Assembly: GCF_028453695.1 (NCBI RefSeq)
Contig: NC_135777.1
Location: 1,984,001-2,048,000 of the forward strand
Reading direction: 5' to 3'
Length of the DNA stretch: 64,000 nt
Origin: Augochlora pura
Lineage: Eukaryota > Arthropoda > Insecta > Hymenoptera > Halictidae
Made by a program: the position numbers and the translations under genes. How positions within the stretch are numbered: position 1 is the stretch's first letter; the number at the start of each line of letters is the position of its first letter. The notes beneath the pieces were generated by a model. The model was given only the letters and a program-made list of their open reading frames with translations. It did no database searches and had not been told where the DNA came from. Below are positions 45,801 through 58,275 of the stretch, one piece after another.

Positions 45801-47676
45801 ATGTAGGTACCTACCTGCATCTTTATTATCTTAAGAAAATTATATATTGATAATAAATATGTACATATATATATATATATATATTTCTCTTCTTCTTTTT
45901 AATATTTTATACGATTACAACTAAAACTTATCCCCTTGTAACACTAGAAAAATAAAAGGACAAACTATTTAAAAATCATGTTGTAATCGTCAAGAGAAAA
46001 AGGAAGATAAGAAAAATGGGCAGAGTGAGAGAGAAAGAATCCAACACAGAAACATAGTTTTAACAACCATTCTTAATCAATCAAAAATCCAACTTAAATG
46101 TAATATAGGATCCAAACCAGTGATATTGTGTAGCACAAATAAACAAACTATTCTTGACTATAGTATAAGGTAAAAGTTCACAGTATATATTTTCATTTTG
46201 TTCCTAAATACCATTAGCCTCTTTTATATTTATAGACTAGCCAGTATAAAGATTAAGTGATAGTAAGGATGTATTGAAGCCCATTAACACTCAATATCTT
46301 AACGCTTAATCAAAAATTCTTTAAAATTGTTCCAACAATGTGAAACCATTTTGTATTAAATCTATAAATTTTACAATAATAAAAATATTTTAGAAAAAGA
46401 AGTTTGGGCGTTAATGGGCTAAGGAGGTTCTAATAAGATCAACTATAATATGTTTTTAGAAAGAAGAGACTCGAGGTGCGTCGATAATCATAATACCTGT
46501 CCTCTCCATCTATGGTATATAACATGGGTGTTATAGGAATAGAATGGACATCTATTATGACTGTTGATGTTACTTCAAGTATTTATTTTCGAAAAACAGA
46601 CTATAACTGAAAATGTTTTTTCTAAATAACGTTTAAACGATAGAATTGGTCATTATCTCGCAGGGGTGGGTAATGTTTAATGCAACTAAAATATTTTTGT
46701 TATTACCAATTCCTTTTAAAAGTTTCAATCAGTTAATGCCTAACTTTGCTGTCACAGCTGATATCATCCGAAAATAAGATAATACGACTGCAAAAGGGGT
46801 AAAACTGATGTTTATCCGATAATTTCTTTCTATTGCGTATTACGTTTATGTACAGGGTAGTCGACAACAGGTGTGAAGAAATTCGACGAACGATGCTATA
46901 CAACGTGAAACAGGAATTAAGGGCAAATAAATTGCAACGTCGGTTTCGTTTTCAAGTTATTAACAATTGAAATACTGCATCAGGACCGCGAGTGCCAGTT
47001 TTCCATTTTTGTTTCTCGTATGCTCTACACCACTGGCCTGCGCTCTTTCTACTCTTACGTATGAATTCTACTACTGGTCGATCGGAGTAATATTTAATCG
47101 CGAATAACGCGAAAACGAAGACGAAATCGCAAATTCTTTACTCTTGATTTTCGCTTCACATTGTCACGAAGAATCAACGAACGACCATGAAATATACTTT
47201 CGTCCGCTGTCGGACACTCTGTATACGTGTCCACCATGGAACAACGAAAAAGACGCAGCAGCGATCGACCCCGGGTGAAAATGTCGGATGGAAAGGGAAT
47301 CATAATCGTAACAATGGACAATGACACGGAAAATCCCGATGGGCGAGATGTACATACACGTAACCAGTCATCGCAACTGATCACTCGTAAACAATGCACG
47401 AAAACTGATGGGAAGAAAGGATATATATGTCAAAAGACTTACCTGGTAGACGGCTGCCTTGGGCAAATCGAGACAAACTGCGCAGCAGAGGATGCCGCCC
47501 AGGCGGTGCTCCAGCTTTTGCTCGGTTTTCCCATCGTTCCTCGAGGATTTTCGACGCTTTTTATCGGGCTCGAGGAAATCCTCTATTTTCTCGAGGTCGT
47601 CGCGAATTGGAGTGGCCGATGGAGCCTGCTCCGTAACGCTACTCGACGATGCAGCTTCGTTGCTTGGGTCCGCCAT
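42847..47676 (-). CDS. ZFTRAF1: Zinc finger TRAF-type containing protein 1 (CYHR1)
   Basis: Six exons on the minus strand (47443-47676, 43945-44183, 43666-43877, 43230-43390, 42951-43153, 42847-42874) encode 358 residues with consistent phases. The first 50 residues are acidic and Ser-rich. A RING-like finger follows (CCAVCLDLPKAAVYQ, CTNGHLMCAGCFTHVLADAR, TCPNCRIEI), then a TRAF-type zinc finger (ECQYCAKEFPRNSLERHEE, CKYSRIGCPWRGPNHERPEH). The C-terminal half contains PYRTDEFVHKLFYETSRFT, LILKGPFGDMKVQPRIHRFE and TAECNRLLAARAISFRLIMF. The order and spacing match vertebrate CYHR1/ZFTRAF1, a conserved intracellular protein of about 360 residues with a presumed ubiquitin-related or adaptor role (family knowledge, not demonstrated here). 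Intron 1 is 3.3 kb and AT-rich; the others are short. The last coding exon is 28 bases (LIMFLASK and stop). Confidence 0.95.
46278..46420. mobile_element. Small TIR element in ZFTRAF1 intron 1
   Basis: The left end AGCCCATTAACACTCAA (46278-46294) and right end TTGGGCGTTAATGGGCT (46404-46420) are inverted with two mismatches. The 143-bp AT-rich interior has no coding capacity. The ends resemble those of the TTAA element at 23659 (CCCATTAAC), though the TTAA flanks are not preserved. Confidence 0.55.
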
Positions 47677-49905
47677 ATTGATTGTTTTGATTTTTCCTCG
47701 ATGGCGAGCGTGAGAAATGCGCAGATGTCAAACGCAGACCACGCAATAGCGGTGATAGCGACCACGACGGGGGCAACAACAACACGATGCACTTGCCTTG
47801 CAATTTTATCGAACCGGTCGATGCCTAGCCCCGGTTTACCAGCACGAATGCGCATCGATTCCTATGCCCTTTTAATTATTTCCTCTAAACCAGCAAACAG
47901 CAAAGGCTCACGATAAAAGCAAACGTCGGTGATAGCTAAGACACCGTTATCCTTTTGGACGTCTCGAGACGTTAAGAATTCTGTAACGTCGTATTTATTC
48001 AAGCAATTCCCTAGCCAGAACTCGTCCCGCACTTTATCTTTGCTTTGTAACACTGCTAACAACTTGTTCGAACAGACACTGTTCGATCAAAGTGTTTGAA
48101 GCGACTGTAAGGGAGTCCAGCGATCTCGCTGTCACCTCCACTTCCGGTTGCACGGACTTTTAAATCATCGGAACAAAGAAGTGATTGCGCGTATGGTAAA
48201 AGCAAGAAGTATTTGCGATAATTTAAAAGAAAAAATCGCGTTGGCATAATCAGCATTTTTTTAGTTCGTTGATCCTCTTGGTATGATTAATGATTTATCA
48301 TTGAGAAGTAATGTACACAGTCGGAGGTCAACGAAGTATATGGAATACTTTTTAGAAATGTCGTAGATCTGTTATCGATTCTCTTAAAATCTAATCTTTG
48401 AGATTGAGTGAGATATAATACAATGATAAAACATTGTTGAACGTTTTAAAATGTTTGGAACAAATTGGCAGCTGCTATCGAATTTTAAAAGTTAGATTAT
48501 TCTACTGATAGTTTTATAATAATAACAGAAAATTATGGGAGTTCAGGAATCGATCGTTATTACAGTTGAATAAACAAACGTCTGCGTGTCGCGCTATAAC
48601 GCGATAACGCTTGCGACTAAAATCGGCAACAGGAGATGGAAAGACAACTGGATAATGGAATTTGAACAATCAAATCTTTATTCACACATCGACGGTGTCG
48701 TTTTTTTTATTTTGCACTCCGCAGATCCCGTTTTATAAATTCATATAATTTTCATCGTGATATTTCCCTCGTAGTCCGTTATTTAATAACCATAATCGCC
48801 CTTTCTTTCTCAATGCGAATACAATCCTTCATTCCTCCTTAGAATGGACGTATGTACGTTTTGTTTAAATATATCCGCAATAGCTACAATTCAATTTGAC
48901 GATTACACGCGTAACCATTATATAACATATTCAAGCAGAATACAGAGAAATCAACGTGCATCTTTCACTTACATAATGCAACCAATATTAGGGTGCATCT
49001 AAATTATAATGGCGCTAATTAAGGGCCCGTTACGAAATACAGTAGATATGAATTCAATAATACAGCTCCCGCTAACGTTTCATAAATGGATGTACCTCAA
49101 AAAATACATTACACTGAAGGATGAAACTTTGCATGTATTATAATTATAAGTATCAAGCGCCAAGATTAAATATGTATAAGGACCAAGACCGTCACAAAAG
49201 TCATTCGCATTTTCATCCTTTTTTACGACACCCTATCGAATTTATTTCTTCCAGGTTCATGTATTTTTCAAAGTATATCAATTTGTACATTGAGATGGAT
49301 CATCCTGTACAAGAGACAACAGAATCAAGACATGTTTTCACTGTTTGTTTGGTGAAAACGAAACGAAAACGGTTATAGAACACTTCGCTTTGGCATTCGA
49401 GGTTCCCCACATCGTTCTACGAGTAAACGGAACTGAAACAACAGGTTCTAACAAATTCAGAGTTCGCTAAAAGTCCGGTATTTATCGCTAACATTGCCGG
49501 GACGTTTTGGCAAATTTATGGCCTACGACTGATCTACAAACGGTAGAAGAGTAGAAAAAATGTCTCACGATTACACCGCACGCTGAAACGACGCGAACCT
49601 TCGACTTCGCGAAGGGACAAGTGTAAACACTCTTTGTACTTTTCGATGGTATATCTGAAACACTCGGGGCAGTTGCATTCTCCGACTTTCATTCGTCTCT
49701 TTACTTTTGCTGTTATTTTCCTCGAGATACACAGTTCAAATACACAGTATTCGACATCTCGACACGCAGCTAGATCAACGTATACGTTATTGCTCGTTAT
49801 AAATAGCATTCCCTAGCTCATGCTCGAACACGAACACCCATTTTAACATGATCCAGGCTATAAATATTTACCTTTCTATGTACATGGATTTTTCAACATA
49901 CTTAA
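47677..49905. other. Spacer upstream of ZFTRAF1 and downstream of the EFCAB14-like gene
   Basis: The ZFTRAF1 promoter (minus strand) should lie just right of 47676, where GC content rises up to about 48200. The remaining AT-rich 1.7 kb shows no exon. An open frame on minus at 49534-49809 has several cysteines but no family resemblance or splice context. Confidence 0.55.
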
Positions 49906-49911
49906 TTTATT
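49906..49911 (-). promoter_or_regulatory. Poly(A) signal, EFCAB14-like gene
   Basis: TTTATT on plus, AATAAA on minus, about 85 bases after the stop codon of the EFCAB14-like gene. Confidence 0.65.
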
Positions 49912-49995
49912 CCTATTTACAAATACACACTTCCTCGGAAACGCAACCATGTCAACCATACAACCGAGTCTACGCTCGTGCATGGTCATCACAGA

Positions 49996-52900
49996 TTATG
50001 GGGTTTCTATTGACCGTTCTGTCGATGGTTTCCTCATCAACGTCTCGTTCAAGTCTGCAAAATGGAATTTCGTTTAACAAAAGACTTAAAATAATTTCCT
50101 TTGGAATAATAATCCCCCAAAAAGTAATCAGACTGCGTGACTTCAGGTAAGTTATTATACCGGTCATCGAGAATCATATTAAATTTAGCTCTGCGCTTTC
50201 TAAAGCGAAGACAAACAAGAGCGGTAGGATACTCGACTTCAGCACACAACGATTTCAAAGCTGTCCCCTTACGCACAGCCGACGTCTGCCTCTTAACCGA
50301 GAAGTTAAATATTTGTGGACTCGTCTGACCAACCAGACGTTTACCTTTAAAATCAACTTACCTAAACCATTACGATTCTGCTCGGTCGTCACATATCCAG
50401 CGATCGACTCCTTCAAAAACGCTTTGTTCGATCCCTGCGTTTCGAGTATGGGACTCCTAGAATTTCTTGGGGTAGTATGCGACTGTTCCAACTGTTTCAC
50501 CTTTTCGCTTAGATCCGCGTTCGCTGTGTGAATGAGGGTCACCTGAATAATTGAATATTGGTTAGAACATATCTTTTACAAGGTCTAGAATCTGTACTTA
50601 AATTTGAATCGTACTTGGTCGTTCAATTTCTTAATAGACGCTGATACTGATGTCTGCAGGGATATTACTGTCATGTTGACGGCCTGCGAGGCCTCTTGTA
50701 GTAACACCAGTGTTTTCTGAAAAATTTAATAATTAACAGTCGGCTGATTTACGTCGTCGCACAGTACATATAACTAATCAAGTTTCTTCGCATCTGTGTT
50801 TCATTTAAATTGGAACTATACTGTTAATGGTTCAGGTTTATTCTATAAGATCGTTTAATGCTTACATGATCTTTTTTCTGATCCTCTGCAACCCATTGCA
50901 CTACTCCCGACAGAGTTTCGTTGACGTGCGTCAGGTTGTTGGACAACCGCAAAATCGCTGCGTTCAACTCATCAGTCTTTATCTTTGTTTCATTTGTGGT
51001 CACCATTTGTGGTCTCTGGGTAATATTCGACAGTTCTGTTACCGTATTCTGCAACGGAAAATGGAACAAGTTATTTGCTGGTACTCTATACTGACACGTA
51101 TATGACAGAGGTTATAATGTTATTCATTTATTGACCTTTATATTAGTAATATTCTGCAACATGGTGGTCTGGACATCTTGTACCCTCGCGTTGGACGCTT
51201 TCAGGGTATCCAAAGTGGCACTCAAGTCTCGTATTTGGCTGCCAAACGATGCTACACTGTTTGACAATGAGTTCAACTCTGTAGGCACGTTGGCCAGTTG
51301 GGGTTCGGCTTTGAACCACTCTTCAACTTGATGTAGGTCGCGTTGAATAGCAGTTAACTAAAAATCAAAACGTCCTCTCAGAATCATGCATAATCAGTCA
51401 GCGAAATATTTCAAAAGCTTATTGCCACAGCAATTTAGAATAACATTAATAATGCATTATTTCAAATACAATATTTCAATCGTTGGGCAGTTTCTTTCAG
51501 ATTATTATTGGAGTGTATCTTCTTCTAGAAAGATTAAGTACTCCAATAAGTAATCCACTGTCTTCTGATAAATTAATATTTCCTTTTGACAAAGTCAGAA
51601 GGATCGATTCTACAGTTCACCAAAACTATACCGCTAGTCGATTGGCGGCACAGTGAATTATTTGTACCCCTAATAATTGCTTCACCGATTATTTCAGGCA
51701 GAAGGAGAAACAACGTTATATATCGAATGACTCGATGTTCTATGAGAAGCTTTCTATTTTTACGAATTCATACAAAAGTCGATCTAGTTCTGGTGATCTA
51801 TGAGCACGTGTAGCATTTCCCGGACTATAGCTGCATCGCGCTGAATTCGTAATGCGTATAATAGAGAATGATGTTCATAGTTTTGTCCCATCGGTTCATT
51901 AGCCAATAATTAACGGCATCCTGCGAATCGCAGCGTGATACTAAAGCCGAGGTTTTGGTGATAACTGAAATCAAATTATCCGTGAACAGAGAATTGTTTA
52001 CCTGCGTCGTAAAATTATTGATCTGGAGCTTGAGATCGGATAAATGATTGAACATAATGGTTTGGTTGTTCTGGAGGTCTCTCGACAGAGAATGACATTT
52101 TTGCAGCGCGTCGGGAACACTTTCGCTGCCGTCTATTACTGCAAAACCAACGTAAAATTACGTGAACATGATGAAATATGTGACACAATGATCGAACAAT
52201 AAGCAACAATAAATAATTATATTTTTCGCTTCAGTTAATTGCGGATCCGCGACCGAGCCTCTGGGAATACAGTTTTAGCGTCTGCGACGCAGTTCTAACA
52301 ACCGCGAATTTGCTGACGTGAAATTGGATTATCTATGTCAGAATGATTTTCGTAATATCGAGCCGCGTTCGAATTACGCAGAGCGTGTTGCAACGAAAGA
52401 TTCCACTTGTAGCAAAGATTAAGAAAAAAACTCGGCTAGGTACACCGCTAATCTTTCGCTTATGTCCATTATCGGCTACTACCACTGCCAATAATCATTG
52501 TAAACTATGATGATATCACCTCCAAAGAAATCAATACGAGTCGACACCAGTAACTTATTTAAAGTACAATGGCGAAAAAAAAATGGCGGACTTATTGGTA
52601 GGCTCGATGACTTCCGACCTCGGATAATCGTCGAAGCTGAGCTCGGTTCCCATTCTCCTCGGTTCCCGGAGGCTCGGCGGATTAATTCAGATCTCGACGT
52701 ATTCAGCATACGTAATGAAATGTTTGTCAACAGGACACGGGCACCCGATATTCGCCGGTAAGCGTGTTAGAGACGCGGCGATGGTCGCGTTCTAAGCAGA
52801 TTACCTGGCGCGGCGCTATCCGGCCAATCTTATTTAGTATTTACAAGCCGTAAAGTAGCATAAACGGCCGTTAAAACTGACGTACGCGACGCCCGTATCT

Positions 52901-55900
52901 ATTCTGGAACTCATAACTGTGGTGGGCCCTGCTCGTGACCCGCCTGCTTTCGTACAGTTCGAATTTCGCGATAAAGTAACAGCCGTGTAACTTCGGCGAT
53001 TCTCTGACATCTCGTCTAGCGTGTCCCTCGACCTAAGACAGATTCGTGCGGGTCAGTACCTTGGTCCACCTCGGTCCGAAGTGCGGTCAGTTGCTGACGG
53101 ACATCGATGAACAGCCAAATTAAACAAGCGGTCGCTAACACGGAGGCACAAGCCAGAAAGGCATTACAAGCTTTAAAAAATCCGGGACAAGCTCGAATTC
53201 GTCTGTCCCTGCCTTTGCCGCCGTTTAAGGTCGATACCTTCCAGGATCCCGATTGTTCGCTGTTATCGCTGCTATCTGATAGTAACTCCTAGAAATTCAG
53301 GGAAAATCAGTGACCAGCCGTTCTCGTTAACACCAGCTCTAGGCTGGTTACACAGCCGATTTTCGAAGACTTGAGAGATGGGTTGCAACGAAAGAAATGA
53401 TTCTCGCGGCGCGATAAAGGATCGAGGAGGATCAGGCGGAATCCCATCGCTGGTTATACATACAGTGGGCCGCATTAATATTTTTACGACGTCAAAATTA
53501 AGCACTAGTTCATTTAATATCAATTAGCAATAAAACTATACAAATCATGTAAATAAAACTTATGTTTGTAGAATCTAAAGTAAGTGCTGTGACTTATTAA
53601 GAAACTATAAATTCATTAATTCAACAAAAAGTAATGATACGGATTAAAAATTTCTCAAATACGACGATGTCCGAACATTAATGCGGCCCACTGTGTATCG
53701 CCGACGGCTTCTTCTTCGCACGTTCGCGGTCTGTGATTATGCAAGGTTTCAGTCGCGAATTCGGCGGTACTCGCTGGGTATTAACGACTCCCGTTGATTA
53801 AGCAACAATTTGCCGTTGCGGCAATAAACTTGGATCGACGGTAACGGAGCGCGCGTTTTATTTTCAGATTCTTAAGCGTTAACTGACTTTGGAATTCGAA
53901 CGAAAGAGAAATTTCAAACGTGGCGTTCCACGGCAGAAGGTATCGAAGCTGACACCTTCTTTAGAATTTTTATTGCTCCGCGATTCGCGAGACAGTCGTG
54001 ATTGTTGTAAATGTACGTAATCCACGGCTTTGATGTTTCCGTTTGGATCGCAGACTTCGAACGCGACTAGTGCGAACGACGACAAATGATAAGGGTGGCT
54101 AAGAACGAGGCTGCAACAGAGATAGAACGGTTACAAAAATTTGTATCGTCAATCGCAAGGTTCGGTCTCGAAGTTCGTGCTTGTTCTACGGTTCGCGCGT
54201 CACAGCCAGAAGACATTGTCACGGTCAAAGCCATAAAAAGGTCGAGAAAAAGTGGTCGCACATTAAACAGCACGCACCAGCCTCCGCGCGGCCGATGCCG
54301 GTGATCTTTGACGAACTTTTAACACCGATCGACATTTATCGTTTAATAGAAAAGCTCGTCGCTATTTATCGGCTAAGGATTGGAGCGAGCGAATTAATTC
54401 CAGGACGTTCATGGAAATTCTAGGGAGAGCCATGAAAACGAACCGGCGTCGGCCACCCGAGGGTTAAACGGGAACAAATATTCTCTCACGGCGTAGATCG
54501 AACGTCGGACAACGAACGGAATGACGGACCGTGCTCGTTTCACGTGACGCATCGATGGCATTGTCTGGTAATGGAGAGAGTACGGCCTTCGGGGAGTACT
54601 CGGCGGAACGACGGAGGAAACGCGTGGGCGGTTAATAGAAAGAATAAGATAACCGAGCGGAGAAAGAAAAATTTATGATCGAAGAGACATTGGATGCAAA
54701 AGGGAGAGGGAGCAGATCCCCTTTTCGCAGGCTTTTCTTGAATGTCCGCATTATCGGACTATAGCTTCAGGGCGGAGTCGGTACAGAGACAGGAAAAAGG
54801 CGTGAACAAAAGGCTGTCTGTAGTGATGGCAGGACAGACAAGTAGGAAGAAAAGGATGCATCAATTCTGCCGTAGGAACTTCTCTCCGAAACTATCGGCT
54901 GCAATTTATTAAACTATAGTTGACTTCAGGATGAAGTCGGTGTAAAGGCGCGAACAGAGGGGTTGTCCGCGGTGACAGTAAGGCACGCGTGTTAGACAGG
55001 AAGACAAGATATCTTTCCTGTTTGGTAGACTATTTTCAAAATTACTAATTATGCTTTGATAGAGTGTGAATGATTTTAGGGAGCAGTTGGACGAAATATG
55101 TGGTTTTAAATATGGTAAAAATAAGCGTAAAGTGTAATGGACGTGTATAAGTAATGAAATAGAGGCGAGAACGAGAAGTAATTATTTGGCAGAAAAGAAA
55201 TCGATTTGTTGTACAAAGCTTCTTCGATTGAAATTGTTTAGAATGGTTCACTTGAGGAGTGGAACAGTGAAGAGGAAAAATATAAGTGGTGCACGGTTAA
55301 ATTTACGCGGATTTACAAGGCTATAGAGACTGACGACAGTGAAAAAGAGACAAACCTACATTTGACTTTCAATCATTTTGAAATCGTGTAAATTACAGTT
55401 AACGATGAGCTAGTTATTATAAATTGCTTATTATTAGTTAATCTTGTTTAGACTTATTTTAATTAGAAGAATTCCAGTTTTATTTATTGATGATACGGTT
55501 CACTGATGCCACGTTATTTCTTTAACACATTTATTTTCTTTAACAGTTTTGGTTAAAATTACCTCTGTTTATTAAAAATTAGAATTCAATTTGTAATTAA
55601 AAGAACAAGAATCAATGATTTTCTGTAATATATGAATGACGAATTTTCGTCATTCGGCTATTGGCGATTGTTTTCGAAATAACGAATTTTCGTCGTGCGG
55701 ACGAATATGTGTCGACATTATACGCTACTGAGTCTGTCTCGTTGCTGCTCCTTATGTTTACTGCCACACTTTATCGAGCGAATCTCGGAATCAGTGCTCG
55801 GAAAGAAGAGAAGCCGTCCCGCGCGGGAGTGTTTGCACAGTGGCTGGTCGATCGATGTAAATTTAACCGTGCACCGCCGTGACTGGGGAAGTCAAACACC

Positions 55901-56060
55901 GAGAACGAAGAAGAAGGTGTCGGACTTCCAAGGAACTCCACCCCGGAGCCAATCAGCTCCCCAAGCGGACAATACGTACTTGCGAGCTCCGTTTCCCGGA
56001 GCTGCGGCGTGGGACGGTGTGCGGTGGTGCGAGCGCGTCGAGCTCCTTCCGTTTCTTCAT
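49996..56060 (-). CDS. EFCAB14: EFCAB14-like type II membrane coiled-coil protein, no EF-hands
   Basis: Eight minus-strand exons (55980-56060, 53060-53288, 52002-52138, 51136-51357, 50866-51048, 50615-50716, 50362-50542, 49996-50054) give 397 residues, all junctions in phase. The N-terminus MKKRKELDAL matches human EFCAB14 closely. An acidic Ser-rich part follows (LLSDSSDNSEQSGSW), then a Cys-rich membrane helix (about residues 66-87, CNAFLACASVLATACLIWLF) and a long extracellular or lumenal coiled coil. VPTELNSLSNSVASFGSQI resembles the human region LPTTVEGLQKSVASIG. At least seven N-glycosylation sequons follow the helix (NQT, NFT, NIT, NLT, NET, NMT), supporting a luminal C-terminal part. 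Human EFCAB14 ends with EF-hands; here the last exon ends RKPSTERSIETP and stop, and no EF-hand sequence was found downstream. The role is unknown. The 2.7-kb first intron contains a mariner-like MITE. Confidence 0.87.
53463..53693. mobile_element. Mariner-like MITE, copy 3 (most complete)
   Basis: A 231-bp element starting CAGTGGGCCGCATTAATATT and ending AACATTAATGCGGCCCACTG, so the terminal inverted repeats are about 20 bp with one mismatch. The left flank is TA; the right flank is TG. The interior matches the copies at 1744-1920 and 7495-7705. It lies in intron 1 of the EFCAB14-like gene and has no coding capacity. Confidence 0.9.
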
Positions 56061-57854
56061 CTTTTTCGTCGGATGACGGAGTGGCACCGTCACCGCCACC
56101 GAGTCCATCTCAAGCAACACCGAGCCGCCTATCTTCGCGAACACTGACGGCCGATCGTTCGTCGCGGCGACCACTTCGCCCGTTTCGCTCCCTCCTTTAA
56201 GAGCACCACCCTAGCACCGCACACTGTCGCCGACTGTTCGAGCACCCTGCACACCCGGCAGGCTCATTTCTGCGGTCGAGAACACGACCAACGCCTCTCA
56301 TTTACGTCGCCGTCGGATCGGTTCGGATCGTCAACGATTTACCGTCGGGGGGCCCCAACACTTTCGTACGCTCTCGCCGACCTCACATCGTGTTGTTCTG
56401 CTGCACGTGACGCCGCGACTACGCGATCACGGGACCCTTTGTTTGTAAACGCCGGAGCAGCCAACGCGGACCACCCTTCAACCGTGCGCACACCGAGCTA
56501 ATATTCCGCCAATTTCTGCGGAAATGGTGCAGGTATTTAGTGAAGTCGAGACTCGTAAAGGGGATGATGATGCGCGGGCTTGAACGCGTCATTAGACCGC
56601 GGATCTTTTCGCGAAATGGATATCGTTTTTCAACCACTTGCCGTACCATTTTCTTCGCAATTGCTATAATTGGAATTTTTTGCGATCGCGCTAATTTCTC
56701 CGAAGAAAAACGAATTTTATATTTATTGCGCGTTTATATCTACTGGAATGTTTTAAATATGGGTGACAAGAGAATAAAATTTGATTCCTAATTGAAGGAA
56801 ATCTCTATCACGAGGGTAACTCGTTAAAGTACGGCAAGGGGTTAACGATTATGGTGAATTCTTGTACGATAACGAGTTGGGCTGGTTGCTCATGAAGACA
56901 GTAAAGCGCGTGTGATAAGATATCAGCCTTAATTAGACTGCGTATTCTTAAAGGAAAATAGACATCGAGGCCATTGTCGGGAACGTTACTCAGACAAATA
57001 TGTATTTCCTATTTGAATTATTTTAATGATCGCATGCATGTGATAAATGTGACAAACCCGAAAGCGATATGAGAACGCAGCTCGATGAATATTTTGCAAA
57101 TAAGTGTCAACTGTTTTGGAAAGAGGGCATAACGAGGCTTCCTGAGAGATCGAAGATGACAGTTCATATATAACACAATAAATCAACCTCAAATAACAAA
57201 TATCGTCTAGTGATTTTGGAAAAAAGAAAAAAAAAGGAAGGAACTTATGGGACACTCTAATAATCATGAGATGACTCTGTGACTCTGAGTGAAACAACCT
57301 ATCTCGTGACAATCTAATTCGTAACAATTTAATTCGTAATGGAGTCATTGTTGAAAAGGATTCCGATGCAGAACAATAACTGGAAAACACTGTGAACGTC
57401 ATTCGGATTGCATAACAATTTTTTTCCCCTGATCAAGTGGCTGCTTTGTTGAAGAATGTTTTGCTGCAAGATTGATAGACTTCCGGTAGGCAAGGCATTA
57501 ACTCCGAGTGGAAATGGTTGAAGCAATCGAGCGTCATGCAGAAATGGTCAGATGATCGAGATTCGACTTCGTCCTTTCTGTGCACCCAGGATTTGACGAG
57601 AGCCTAACGTTGGGAAACCAAACAGAGCACGGTAATAAATATTTTTCAATTGTACCTCAGCTTGTAAAGAAGTGCAAGCGATTTGAGAAAAGAAGATACG
57701 ATTATTCGAGCCTCTAATTCTATCGTTTTGTTGGCGAACGATCGTTAGAGAAAATTCACCGTATAAAGTGAACTTCGTCTGAGAAAATAAATGCTGCTAA
57801 AGGAGACGATGGGTTTGGATAAAACATTAGCAAAGATTGTTGCGTCCATTTCAT

Positions 57855-58275
57855 ACTAGGTTTACGGAACCCGTTGAAACGACGGGTTATTTTATTGTAC
57901 CTATTATTATTACTATTATTATATAGTTATTACATTAATTCTTTGATTCACGATTATTCGGATTGTGAAGACATATTTCTTTATTCAATATACACTGGTC
58001 TGTATAATTACAGACTCAAAGTAACTTTTATATTTATATATTCCTATATTAAAAATAATAGAAAACAGAAATATTATACGAACACGATATTTTGTTAAGC
58101 TTTCGTTAAAATACTAACAAAACAATGTAAAAATAATTTTGAATCTATAATTCTGCACACCATTATACGTATCACCTGCGGCAAATATTAAATAAATAAG
58201 ATCAGAATAAACGTCTTATATTTACTTTTATAAATCACTGTAAAACAGTCGCTTTTAGTGTTCCGTAAATCTAGT
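57855..58275. mobile_element. Candidate TIR element of about 420 bp
   Basis: The left end ACTAGGTTTACGGAAC (57855-57870) and right end GTTCCGTAAATCTAGT (58260-58275) are inverted with one mismatch. The interior is very AT-rich with (TTA)n-like runs and no transposase. No clear target duplication is visible, so the superfamily is unknown. Confidence 0.6.

Noticed and set aside
47227..47916. 229-codon frame on plus
   Set aside because: Antisense to the first exon and promoter region of ZFTRAF1; no family resemblance.
49534..49809. 91-codon Cys-containing frame on minus after the EFCAB14-like gene
   Set aside because: No ordered metal-ligand pattern, no splice context; it lies beyond the poly(A) signal of the upstream gene.
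50049..50290. Frame on minus (ALKSLCAEVEYPTALVC) as a possible penultimate exon of the EFCAB14-like gene
   Set aside because: The TTTTGCAG acceptor at 50055 gives an in-phase final exon without it, and this frame has no coiled-coil character.
51825..52001. Open read-through after exon 3 of the EFCAB14-like gene
   Set aside because: A good GTAAAC donor and the phase of the next exon show it is intron; at most a retained-intron form.
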